Part shown: positions 26,321 to 34,909 of the stretch, in pieces
Position numbering within the stretch: the stretch's first letter is position 1
How the letters are laid out: each line of letters starts with the position of its first letter
Source: CAVSKL01 sp963728475 [NCBI: Candidatus Eiseniibacteriota bacterium]
Lineage (GTDB): Bacteria; Eisenbacteria; RBG-16-71-46; JABDJR01
Reading direction: 5' to 3'
DNA: 64,000 nucleotides
NCBI GenBank assembly: GCA_963728475.1
Contig: CAVSKL010000001.1
Location: forward strand, 1,674,001-1,738,000
Translations under genes and position numbers: made by a program
The notes under the pieces: model-generated
The model's database searches: none
Seen by the model: only the letters and a program-made list of their open reading frames with translations
Told to the model about the DNA's origin: nothing

Positions 26321-27299
26321 GCCGGCGCCGGCCGCCCTGGTGACGGGAGCGGCGGGCTTTCTGGGCTCGCACCTGGCCGAGGCGCTCCTCGACCGGGGAC
26401 ACCCGGTGACCGGGGTGGACTGCTTCACGCCGTACTACCCCCGGGAGTACAAGGAGGCGAACCTGGCCGGGCTCCGGTCGCGGCCGGGGTTCCGGTTCCT
26501 GGAGCTGGACCTGCGCGCCGCCCCCCTGTCCGAGGCCACCGAGGGGGCGGCGTGGATCTTCCACCAGGCCGCCCAGCCCGGGGTGCGGGCCTCCTGGGAC
26601 GAGGGCTTCTCCGACTACGTGGGGCACAACCTGCTCGGGACCCAGCGGCTCCTGGAGGCCGCCCGGCGCTCGGGAACCGCCCGCTTCGTGTTCGCCTCCT
26701 CGTCCTCGGTCTACGGGAACGTGGCCGAGGGCGAAGTCGACGAGAACGCCCCCCTCCGGCCGCTCTCCCCCTACGGGGTGACCAAGCTGGCCTCGGAGAA
26801 GCTGGTGGAGGTGTATCACCGCGAATTCGGCCTCCACACCGTGAGCCTTCGTTACTTCACGGTGTGCGGCCCGCGGCAGCGCCCCGACATGGCCTTCCAC
26901 AAGGTGCTGCGCGCGCTCTACCGCGGCGAGGCCTTCCCCCAGTACGGGGACGGGACCCAGGAACGCGACTTCACCTACGTGGCCGACGCGGTCCGGGCCA
27001 ACCTCCTGGCCGCGGAGCGGGGTGCGGGCGGCGCCGTCTACAATATCGGAGGCGGCCACCCGATCGCGCTGGCCGAGGCGGTGCGGGTCCTGGAGGAGGT
27101 GAGCGGGCGCAAGGCGAGGATCGAGCGGCTTCCCCGGGCGGACGGCGATCCCCGGCGCACCGCGGCCGACCTGGGCCGGGCCCGGGCCGATCTGGGCTAC
27201 GAGCCCCGGGTTCCGGTGAGGGAGGCGCTCCGCCGGGAGGCGGAGTGGTACGCCGGCCCCGGAGGGCCGCTGTCCCGGGAGCAGGAAGGGCGGTCGTGA
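26310..27299 (+). CDS. NAD-dependent sugar-nucleotide epimerase (SDR family)
   Basis: A 329-aa extended short-chain dehydrogenase. The Rossmann motif GAAGFLGSHLAE is at about 13-24, the Ser-rich catalytic stretch is FASSSSVYGN and the Tyr-Lys pair is Y155/K159 in SPYGVTKLASEK. The region FTPYYPREYKEANLAGLRS resembles UDP-glucuronate and UDP-glucose 4-epimerases. It probably supplies an epimerised sugar nucleotide for the locus. It overlaps the DUF2723 gene by 11 nt and the next gene by GTGA. Confidence 0.9.
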   Translation: MSSEPAPAALVTGAAGFLGSHLAEALLDRGHPVTGVDCFTPYYPREYKEANLAGLRSRPGFRFLELDLRAAPLSEATEGAAWIFHQAAQPGVRASWDEGFSDYVGHNLLGTQRLLEAARRSGTARFVFASSSSVYGNVAEGEVDENAPLRPLSPYGVTKLASEKLVEVYHREFGLHTVSLRYFTVCGPRQRPDMAFHKVLRALYRGEAFPQYGDGTQERDFTYVADAVRANLLAAERGAGGAVYNIGGGHPIALAEAVRVLEEVSGRKARIERLPRADGDPRRTAADLGRARADLGYEPRVPVREALRREAEWYAGPGGPLSREQEGRS

Positions 27300-28219
27300 A
27301 CGTGGACGTGAGCGTCCTGGTTCCGGCCCTGAACGAGGCCGAGAGCCTGCCCGAGCTGGTGGAGCGGGTGGGGCGGGCGCTGGACGGCCTGGGGGCGAGC
27401 TGGGAGATCGTGGTGGTGGACGACGGCAGCACCGACGACACCCTGCCGGTGCTGAAGCGGCTGGCCGCCGGGAACTCCCATCTGCGCTACCGGTCGTTCC
27501 TGCGCAACTACGGGAAGTCGGCGGCGCTCTCGGTGGCCATGGAGATTGCCCGCGGAGACCGCATCATCACCATGGACGCCGACCTCCAGGACGATCCCGA
27601 CGAGATCCCCTCGCTCCTGGCCAAGCTCGACGAGGGATGGGACCTGGTCTCGGGCTGGAAGCAGGTGCGGCACGATCCGCCCACCAAGACCCTCCCTTCC
27701 AAGATCTTCAACTCGGTGACCGGCTCGGTCTCCGGGATCAAGCTTCACGACTTCAACTGCGGGCTCAAGGGCTACCGCGCGGCCACCGCCCGGAGCCTGC
27801 CTCTCTACGGAGAGCTTCACCGTTTCCTTCCCGCGCTCGCCCACTGGCAGGGCTTCCGGGTGACCGAGATTCCGGTGCTCCACCACCCGCGCCGCCACGG
27901 GAAGAGCAAGTTCGGGGCGAGCCGGTTCGTGAACGGGTTCCTGGACCTGTTGACCGTCACCTTCGTCCATTCCGGGCGCCACAGCCCGCTCCACGTGTTC
28001 GGCCGGCTGGGGCTGGGCCTGGGCGTGGTTGGAGGAGGCATCTTCTCCTGGTTCGTGCTCGAGTGGCTGGGCGGTCACGGGGTGCGCATGCGGCCCATCT
28101 TCTTCATCGGATTGATCCTCATCATCGTGGCGGTGCAGTTCGTATCGCTGGGACTGCTGGGCGAGCTGGTGATCAAGGGGCACGCCCGGCCGGTCTACCA
28201 GTTCCGGGAGGACGCGTGA
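27296..28219 (+). CDS. GT2 glycosyltransferase with two C-terminal membrane helices (ArnC/DPM-like)
   Basis: A 307-aa enzyme. The GT-A domain has VSVLVPALNEAESLPELVER, the Asp motif VVVDDGSTDDT (about 40-50) and MDADLQDDPDE (about 91-101). Two hydrophobic helices follow (about 240-262 and 272-298). This is the layout of enzymes that transfer a sugar to a polyprenyl phosphate, such as ArnC or dolichyl-phosphate-sugar synthases. It could make the lipid-linked donor used by the polytopic glycosyltransferases here. GTG start overlaps the upstream stop. Confidence 0.9.
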   Translation: MNVDVSVLVPALNEAESLPELVERVGRALDGLGASWEIVVVDDGSTDDTLPVLKRLAAGNSHLRYRSFLRNYGKSAALSVAMEIARGDRIITMDADLQDDPDEIPSLLAKLDEGWDLVSGWKQVRHDPPTKTLPSKIFNSVTGSVSGIKLHDFNCGLKGYRAATARSLPLYGELHRFLPALAHWQGFRVTEIPVLHHPRRHGKSKFGASRFVNGFLDLLTVTFVHSGRHSPLHVFGRLGLGLGVVGGGIFSWFVLEWLGGHGVRMRPIFFIGLILIIVAVQFVSLGLLGELVIKGHARPVYQFREDA

Positions 28220-28956
28220 GCGAGCGCCCCCCGGTTCCCGCGCTTCCCGCGGCCGCGCTCCTGGCCGGAGGCCTCGGTACCCGGATCCGCACGGTGGGGG
28301 GAACCACTCCCAAGGTGCTCCTTCCGGTGGAAGGGCGCCCGTTCATCGCCCATCTCCTGGACTACCTGGCCCGCCAGGGGGTGACCGAGGCGGTGCTCTG
28401 CCTGGGGTACGCCTCCGACCGGGTGTGGGAGGCGGCGGTGGGCGCCGCCCCCCCCGGGCTCACCCTCCACGCCTCCCGGGAGGACAAGCCGATGGGGACC
28501 GGCGGGGCGATCCGGAACGCGCTCGGGCTCCTCGGCGACGCGTTCCTGATCGTGAACGGCGACACCTACCTGGAGGCCTCGCTGCATGGACTCTGGCGCC
28601 GCCATCACGAGGCGGACGCGCTCCTCACCCTCACCCTGGTGCGGTCGGAACAGGCGGCGGAGAAGGGGACGGTGAAGGTGGATCCCGCCGGGCGGGTCCT
28701 GGACTTCGAGGAGAAGACCCCGGAGGGGACCGGGCTCATCAACGCCGGAATCTACGCCGCCCGCGCCCGGCTCTTCGACCGCTGCCCTCCGGACGTCGGC
28801 TGCTCCCTGGAGCGCGAGGTGATCCCGGCCGCGCTCCGGGCGGGGGAGCGGGTGACCGCGGTGCGGGTGGAGGGGATGCCGTTCGTGGACATCGGCCTTC
28901 CCGAGGACTACCTCCGGGTGCGGGACCGGCTCCCCCGGCCGAGGGGACAGCGATGA
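28216..28956 (+). CDS. hddC: D-glycero-D-manno-heptose 1-phosphate guanylyltransferase-like nucleotidyltransferase
   Basis: A 246-aa NTP_transferase. The nucleotide-binding signature LLAGGLGTRIRTVGGTTPK lies near the N-terminus, followed by GTGGAIRNAL, IVNGDTYLE (metal-binding Asp) and GLINAGIYAARARLFD. The combination with the heptose kinase immediately downstream indicates HddC, which makes GDP-D-glycero-alpha-D-manno-heptose from heptose-1-phosphate and GTP. Other sugar-1-phosphate nucleotidyltransferases of similar size cannot be excluded. GTGA overlap upstream and ATGA overlap downstream. Confidence 0.75.
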   Translation: MSERPPVPALPAAALLAGGLGTRIRTVGGTTPKVLLPVEGRPFIAHLLDYLARQGVTEAVLCLGYASDRVWEAAVGAAPPGLTLHASREDKPMGTGGAIRNALGLLGDAFLIVNGDTYLEASLHGLWRRHHEADALLTLTLVRSEQAAEKGTVKVDPAGRVLDFEEKTPEGTGLINAGIYAARARLFDRCPPDVGCSLEREVIPAALRAGERVTAVRVEGMPFVDIGLPEDYLRVRDRLPRPRGQR

Positions 28957-29963
28957 AAACCTACCGCGCCAAGGCCCCGCTCCGGATCTCGTTCTGCGGC
29001 GGCGGCACCGACGTCTCGCCCTATCCCGAGGAGCGGGGCGGGGTCGTGCTCTCGAGCACGGTGGACAAGTACGCCTACGCCACCCTCCGTCCCCGCAAGG
29101 ACGACCGGCTGCGGATCCGGAGCCTGGACTACGACATCGTGGCCAACTACCACCGCTCCGAACTGGTCTACGACGGGGAACTGGACCTGGTGAAGGCGGT
29201 GGCGCGGCAGTTCGAGCTTCCCTCCGGCGCCGACCTCTTCATCCACTCCGACGCCCCGCCCGGGAGCGGGCTGGGCTCCTCCTCCACCATGTGCGTGGCG
29301 CTGATGGGGGTGTTCATGGAGTGGCTGGGGCGGCCGCTGACCAGCTACGAGATCGCCGAGGCCACCTATCACGTCGAGCGCGAGGAGCTGAAGATCGCGG
29401 GCGGGCGGCAGGACCAGTACGCCGCCACCTTCGGCGGCTTCAACTACATCGAGTTTCTGGCCGGGGTCACGGTGGTGAACCCGCTCCGGATCCGGCCCGA
29501 GCTGAAGGCGGAGCTGGAGTACAACCTCCTCCTGTGCTACACCGGCCAGACCCGGCTCTCCGCCAACATCGTGGCCAGCCAGACCCGGTCGTTCCAGGAG
29601 AAGCGGAAGCCGGTGGTCCAGGCGCTGGACCGGATGAAGGGGTTGGCCCAGGAGATGAAGACCGCTCTCCTCCTGGGCGAGCTTCCCGAGTTCGGCCGGC
29701 TGCTCCACACCGCCTGGACCGAGAAGAAGCAGCTCGACGACAAGATCAGCTCCGGCCGGATCGACAACCTCTACACCCTGGCCCGGCGCCACGGCGCGCT
29801 GGGGGGAAAGATCCTGGGCGCGGGCGGAGGCGGGTATCTTCTCCTGTTCGTACCCTTCACCAAGAAGCACCGGGTGGCGCGCGTGCTCACCGAGGCCGGG
29901 GGCGAGGTGGTTCCCTTCTCGTTCACGGAAGGAGGGCTCGCCACCTGGAGCGTGAACGGTTGA
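28953..29963 (+). CDS. hddA: GHMP kinase, D-glycero-D-manno-heptose 7-phosphate kinase-like
   Basis: A 336-aa GHMP kinase. It starts with APLRISFCGGGTDVSPY, typical of HddA and of fucose/heptose kinases. The ATP loop PPGSGLGSSSTMCVAL lies near 105-120, and the C-terminal motif GGKILGAGGGGYLLLF near 290-305. HddA phosphorylates heptose-7-phosphate at C1. Paired with the nucleotidyltransferase before it, it would provide the GDP-heptose branch, but GmhA and GmhB are not in the window. The end is coupled to the next gene by TTGA. Confidence 0.8.
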   Translation: MKTYRAKAPLRISFCGGGTDVSPYPEERGGVVLSSTVDKYAYATLRPRKDDRLRIRSLDYDIVANYHRSELVYDGELDLVKAVARQFELPSGADLFIHSDAPPGSGLGSSSTMCVALMGVFMEWLGRPLTSYEIAEATYHVEREELKIAGGRQDQYAATFGGFNYIEFLAGVTVVNPLRIRPELKAELEYNLLLCYTGQTRLSANIVASQTRSFQEKRKPVVQALDRMKGLAQEMKTALLLGELPEFGRLLHTAWTEKKQLDDKISSGRIDNLYTLARRHGALGGKILGAGGGGYLLLFVPFTKKHRVARVLTEAGGEVVPFSFTEGGLATWSVNG

Positions 29964-31114
29964 AGTTCGTCCTCGTCGGCACCGCGTACCCCCACCGCGG
30001 GGGCATCGCTCACTACATCGCGCTCCTGGCCCGGGCCCTCGGCGAGGCCGGGCACGAGGTGAAGGTGATCTCCTTCACCCGCCAGTACCCCTCGATCCTC
30101 TTCCCCGGGCGGACTCAGGACGACGCCGGTCCCGAGGCCATCCGGGTGGACTCCGAACGGCTGATCGACTCCATCGGCCCGGCGAGCTGGCTCCGCACCG
30201 CCCGGCGGATCCGCGAGATCCACCCCGACCTGGTGGTGTTCAAGTACTGGATGCCGTTCTTCGCCCCCGCCTACGGCACCATCGTGCGCCGGGTGCGGGG
30301 GGCGGGGATCCGCACCTGTTTTCTCCTCGACAACGTGATCCCCCACGAGCGGCGGGCGATCGACCTGGCCTTCACCCGCTACGGCCTGGGGCCGGTGGAT
30401 TGCTTCGTGGCCCAGTCCGGATCGGTGGCCGCCGATCTTCGCCGGTTCCGGCCCCACGCCCCCATGGCCGAGGTCCCCCATCCGGTGTACGAGATCTTCG
30501 GCGAGGAGGCCGACCGGGCCGGGGCCCGGCGCCGGCTGGGGGTGGCCGCGAACGAGGTGGCGCTCTTCTTCGGGTTCATCCGGGGCTACAAGGGGCTCAT
30601 GGACCTCCTGCGCGCGGTGGCCCTCATCCCGCGCGAACGCGACTTCCAACTCCTGGTGGGGGGGGAGTTCTACGACGACGACAAGCCCTATCGCGCGCTC
30701 ATCGCGGAGCTGGGGATCGCCGGCCGGGTGGTGCTCCACGACCGCTATATCCCCAACCAGGAGGTGGCCGACTTCTTCGCCGCCGCCAACGTGGCGGTGC
30801 TGCCCTACCGGAGCGCCACCCAGAGCGGGATCATCCAGATCGCGTTCAACTTCAACCGGCCGGTCATCACCACCGACGTGGGAGGGCTGCCGGAGGTGGT
30901 GCGGGCGGGGGAGGTGGGCGAGGTGGTCCCCGCGGAGGATCCCGAGGCCCTGGCCGCCGCCATCGTCGACTACTTCGACGCGGGGAAAGAGGCGGTCTAC
31001 ACCCCGCGGGTGGCCGAGGAGAAGAAGCGCTACTCCTGGACGCGGCTGGTGGAGGCGCTGGAGATCCTGGCCCGGGGGGGCGGCGCCACCGGAAACGCGG
31101 GCGGTTCCGCGTGA
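29960..31114 (+). CDS. Glycosyltransferase family 4 protein
   Basis: A 384-aa GT-B enzyme starting at a TTG. The N-terminus KFVLVGTAYPHRGGIAHYIA contains the glycine-rich acceptor-binding loop. The C-terminal domain includes FGFIRGYKGLMDLLRAVALI (about 201-220), LPYRSATQSGIIQIAFNFNR (about 280-299) and VTTDVGG-type residues in the nucleotide-sugar pocket. This subfamily is common in exopolysaccharide loci. Donor unknown. The TTG lies within the stop codon of the heptose kinase gene. Confidence 0.9.
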   Translation: MKFVLVGTAYPHRGGIAHYIALLARALGEAGHEVKVISFTRQYPSILFPGRTQDDAGPEAIRVDSERLIDSIGPASWLRTARRIREIHPDLVVFKYWMPFFAPAYGTIVRRVRGAGIRTCFLLDNVIPHERRAIDLAFTRYGLGPVDCFVAQSGSVAADLRRFRPHAPMAEVPHPVYEIFGEEADRAGARRRLGVAANEVALFFGFIRGYKGLMDLLRAVALIPRERDFQLLVGGEFYDDDKPYRALIAELGIAGRVVLHDRYIPNQEVADFFAAANVAVLPYRSATQSGIIQIAFNFNRPVITTDVGGLPEVVRAGEVGEVVPAEDPEALAAAIVDYFDAGKEAVYTPRVAEEKKRYSWTRLVEALEILARGGGATGNAGGSA

Positions 31115-32445
31115 CCCGCCGCCGGGTGCTTCTGGTCGCCTACTACTTCCCTCCCTCCGGCGGGCCCGGGGTGCAGCGGGTGCTCAAGTTCGTGCGCTAC
31201 CTGCCCGACTTCGGCTGGGACCCGGCGGTGCTCACGGTGAGCGGGGCCGACTACCCGGCCCGCGACGAGTCGCTCCTGGCCGAGATTCCCGGGAGCGTGC
31301 CGGTGGTCCGCACCACCATCCCCGAGCCCTACACGCTCTACCGCCGGCTCACCGGCAAGAAGAAGGGCGCGGCGGTCGACGTGAACGTGAACACCCGCCG
31401 CGGCGAGAGGGTGGGGACCAAGGAGGCGGTGGCCCGGTGGGTGCGGGGGATGTTCTTCATCCCCGACGCCCGGGTGGGCTGGCTCGCCACCGGGGTGAGG
31501 CCGGGGGCGGCCCTGGCCCGCCGGTTCGGCGCCGACCTGGTGTACTCCTCGTCGCCCCCCTACACCTGCGCGCTCCTCGGCCGGGCGGTGGCGCGCCGCG
31601 CCGGGATCCCCTGGATCCCCGAGTTCCGCGATCCCTGGACCGGGTTCCTGAGCGCGCCCCACCGTCCCCAGCCCGCGCGGAGCCTGGAGCGGCGGCTGGA
31701 GCGCGGGGTCTACCGCGACGCCCCCCGGGTGGTGGTGGCGTGGCAGGGGATCGCCGACGACTTCACCGCCAAGTATCCGTCCGAGGCCTCGGAGAAGTTC
31801 CGCCTGGTTCCCAACGGCTACGATCCCGAGGACCTGGAGGGAACCGGCGCGCGCGCGTTCGACCGGTTCACCGTGGTCTACACCGGCTCCATGTACGGGG
31901 TGCGCAATCCCGACACCTTCCTCCGGGCGGTGGCGGGACTGCTGGCCGGCGGACGGATCGACCCCGGCAAGGTGCGGATCCGGTTCGTGGGGCGGTTCGG
32001 AGAGGAGGTCCGGGCCATGTTCCGCCGGCCCGAGGTCTCCGCGGTGGTGGAGGAGGTGCCCTACCTCCCGCACGCGGAGAGCGTGGCCGAGATCCTGGGC
32101 GCGCACGCGCTGCTGCTGGTGGTGGACAACGTGACCGGGTCGGAGGGCATTGTTCCGGGCAAGGTTTTCGAATACATTGGCGCCCGCCGGCCCGTGCTCG
32201 CGCTGGCGCCGGAAGGGGCGGTGGCGAATCTGGTCCGCCGCACCGGCGCGGGGCGGGTGCTCCCGCGGGACGACATCGGGGCCATCGCCGGCGCGGTGGC
32301 GGATCTCTACGACGAGTGGCGCCGCACCGGCGCCACCCGGTTTCCGGGCGACGAAGCCGAGGTCCGGCGGTTGAGCCGCCGCGAGCGCACCCGCGACCTG
32401 GCCGCGTTGTTCGAAGAAGTGCTGGAGGCACGGCATGGCGCGTAA
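31111..32445 (+). CDS. Glycosyltransferase family 4 protein
   Basis: A 444-aa enzyme with the GT4-type start RRVLLVAYYFPPSGGPGVQR and IPWIPEFRDPWTGFLS in the middle, a motif of a subfamily often annotated as glycosyl transferase group 1. The donor domain has FTVVYTGSMYGVRNPDTFLR and VPGKVFEYIGARRPVLALAP (about 351-370). It overlaps both neighbours (GTGA upstream, 11 nt downstream). Specificity unknown. Confidence 0.9.
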   Translation: MTRRRVLLVAYYFPPSGGPGVQRVLKFVRYLPDFGWDPAVLTVSGADYPARDESLLAEIPGSVPVVRTTIPEPYTLYRRLTGKKKGAAVDVNVNTRRGERVGTKEAVARWVRGMFFIPDARVGWLATGVRPGAALARRFGADLVYSSSPPYTCALLGRAVARRAGIPWIPEFRDPWTGFLSAPHRPQPARSLERRLERGVYRDAPRVVVAWQGIADDFTAKYPSEASEKFRLVPNGYDPEDLEGTGARAFDRFTVVYTGSMYGVRNPDTFLRAVAGLLAGGRIDPGKVRIRFVGRFGEEVRAMFRRPEVSAVVEEVPYLPHAESVAEILGAHALLLVVDNVTGSEGIVPGKVFEYIGARRPVLALAPEGAVANLVRRTGAGRVLPRDDIGAIAGAVADLYDEWRRTGATRFPGDEAEVRRLSRRERTRDLAALFEEVLEARHGA

Positions 32446-34902
32446 GACCACCAGGAAGCCCCCCCCGAGACCCCGCGGCCGGCGCCGGCCGGGAGCTCCG
32501 CCTTCGAACGCCACGGGTTCTGGTGGGCGCTGGCCGGGATCGCCCTCCTCCTCGTCCTCTTCTTCAACCCGGTGTTCATCGGGGGGAAGACCTTCCAGCC
32601 GCCGGACCAGATCGCCAGCCAGGCCCACCGGCCCTACCTCCAGGAGGCGTTCCATTCCACCGGCTCCATCCTCGACCGCTATCCCCTGTGGACGCCCTAC
32701 ATCTTCTCGGGGATGCCGTCGTTCGGAAGCCTGATCGCCGCCCCCTACACCAACCCCATGAGCCTGATCCTGACCCCCATCCCCGGGGTGTTCAAGGTGG
32801 TGGTCTACTACCTCCTGCTGGGGATCTTCACCTGGCTCTTCCTCCGAAGGCAGCGGCTCGGCATCTGGCCTTCCTTCTTCGGGGCGCTGGCCTTCACCTT
32901 CTGCGCCCACGTGATCACCATGATCATGTTCGGGCACAACTCGAAGATCGCCACCCTGGTCTACCTGCCGCTGGTGCTCCTGGCCACTTCCGAGGTCTGG
33001 CGGAAGCCCACCTTGCGCTGGGGCGCCATCCTCGCGCTGGCGGTGGGGACCATGCTCGTCTCCTCGCACCTCCAGGTGGCCTACTACACCTTCCTCGCCG
33101 CCGGCCTCTACATGGTGGTGGCGACGGTGGCCGCGCTCCGGGAGCGGATGAAGGCGGGGAGCGTGCTGGCGCGGTGGGTGGTCTGGGGGATCGGGCTCGG
33201 GGTGGGGCTGGCCGCGAGCGCGGTGCTGTTCCTCTCGGTCCGCGAGTACGCCGCGCATTCGATCCGAGGCGGCACCGGGGGCGGCCTCCCCTACGATTAC
33301 GCCACCAACTGGAGCCTCCACCCGCTCGAGATCACCACCTTCTTCGTGCCCGGGTTCCTGGGGTTCGGGGGGGCGAGCTACTGGGGCTGGATGCCGTTCA
33401 CCGATTTCCCCCACTACATGGGGATGCTTCCCTTCTTCCTGGCCGTGCTCACCCTGGTGTTGTGGCCCCGGGAGCGGATGCACGTCTATTTCCTGGTGCT
33501 CGGGCTCTTCGCGCTGATCGTGGCGTTCGGGCGGCACCTGCCGGTCCTCTACGACCTGATGTTCCGGTTCCTCCCCTACTTCAACAAGTTCCGCGTGCCG
33601 AGCATGATCCTTTTGCTTCTCCAGTTCTCGGTGGCGGTGCTGGGGGCGATCGGGCTGGAACGGCTGTCGGGGGCGGTGACCGGGGCCGAGCGGAACCACC
33701 GGCTCCGGAAGACGTACCTGGTGGCCGGGGTGTTCGGGGCGGTGGTGGTGATCCTCGGAATCTTCACCGCGGCCGGGCTCCAGCACGCGGCGGCGGGCCG
33801 GCTGGCCGCGCGCGCCCCCGGGATGGGGGTGCCGGCGGACCGGGCGGGAACGTTCGCTCTCCAGGAAGCCCGCCAGGTGGTGACCATGGCCGGGCGGGAC
33901 GTGTTCCTGGCGCTCTTCTTCCTGGCCGCCGGGGCCGGCCTGGTGGTGGCGCGGATCCGGGGCCGGATCCCGGCCCCGGCGCTGGTGGCGGGGGTAATCC
34001 TCCTCACCGTGATCGACCTCTGGCGCGTGGACGCCAAGCCCGCCGACTACCACCCCCGCACCCAGGATCCGACCGCGTTCCAGGCCACCGACGCGGTGCG
34101 CTACCTCCAGCAGCAGACCGAGCCCTATCGCATCCTGCCCCTGACCGGGCAGGGGCTCAACAACAACTGGTTCGCCTACTTCAAGATCCCCAGCATCCTC
34201 GGGTACCACCCGGCCAAGGTGAAGATCTACCAGGACCTGATCGACGACCAGGGCCCGGTGGGGATCTCCAAGAGCCTGAGCCGCGGCAACTTCAACGTGG
34301 TGGACATCCTCAATATGCGCTACCTGGTGGCCGACCGGGAGATCCAGGGAGGACCCCTGGAAACCGTGGTCCGCGGCCCGCAGTTCGTGATGCGCAACGA
34401 CGGCGCGCTCCCCCGGATGTGGTTCGTGGACCGGGCCCGGGTGATCGCCGACCCCGGGTCGCATCTGGCCGCGGTGGCGGACCCGTCGTGGAAGCCGCGC
34501 GAGGAGGCGCTCCTCTTCCAGGACCCGGGGGCCCTGGACCCCGGGACCGGGGGCACCGCCAAGGTGACCCTGTACCAGCCGCGCGAGATCCACGCGGAGG
34601 TGAACTCGCCGGGGAACTCGCTGCTCATGATCAGCGAGGTCTACTACGAGCCGGGCTGGGACGCGTGGCTCGACGGGAAGCCGGTAGAGATCCGCCGCGC
34701 GGACTACGTGCTGCGGGCGGTCAAGGTGCCGCCGGGGCGCCACCAGCTCAAGATGCGCTTCGATCCCCCCGCCTTCCGGCGCGGCGTGTTCCTGAGCCTG
34801 GCCGCCTACGCCCTCATCCTGATCGCCCTCGGGGCCTCGGTGGTGGTGGACCGGGGCCGGGGTTCGCGGGGCGGCGCTCCCGGCGGGGAGGGGGAGGCCT
34901 AG
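32435..34902 (+). CDS. YfhO-like polytopic membrane protein, frame broken in a C8 tract
   Basis: The short start region (ATG 32435, ARKTTRKPPP) and the body lie in different frames. They join in the run of eight C at 32459-32466; nine would restore one protein of about 822 aa. The body begins with HGFWWALAGIALLLVLFFNP (first helix) and FIGGKTFQPPDQIASQAHRP, continues with about twelve helices and ends with a periplasmic domain and a last helix before the basic tail. YfhO-type proteins are involved in polyprenol-linked glycosylation of teichoic acid or protein. There is no ATG, GTG or TTG in the body frame before the first helix, which supports a real frame break. Confidence 0.82.
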
Positions 34903-34909
34903 GCCGCCG

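Noticed and set aside
24878-26428. A 516-codon minus-strand frame opposite the DUF2723 gene
   Set aside because: Valine/leucine/glycine/histidine-rich antisense product of a real membrane-protein gene; no domain is recognisable.
31030-34743. A 1237-codon minus-strand frame opposite the GT4 and YfhO-like genes
   Set aside because: His/Pro/Arg-rich antisense sequence without domains, opposite genes with clear motifs.
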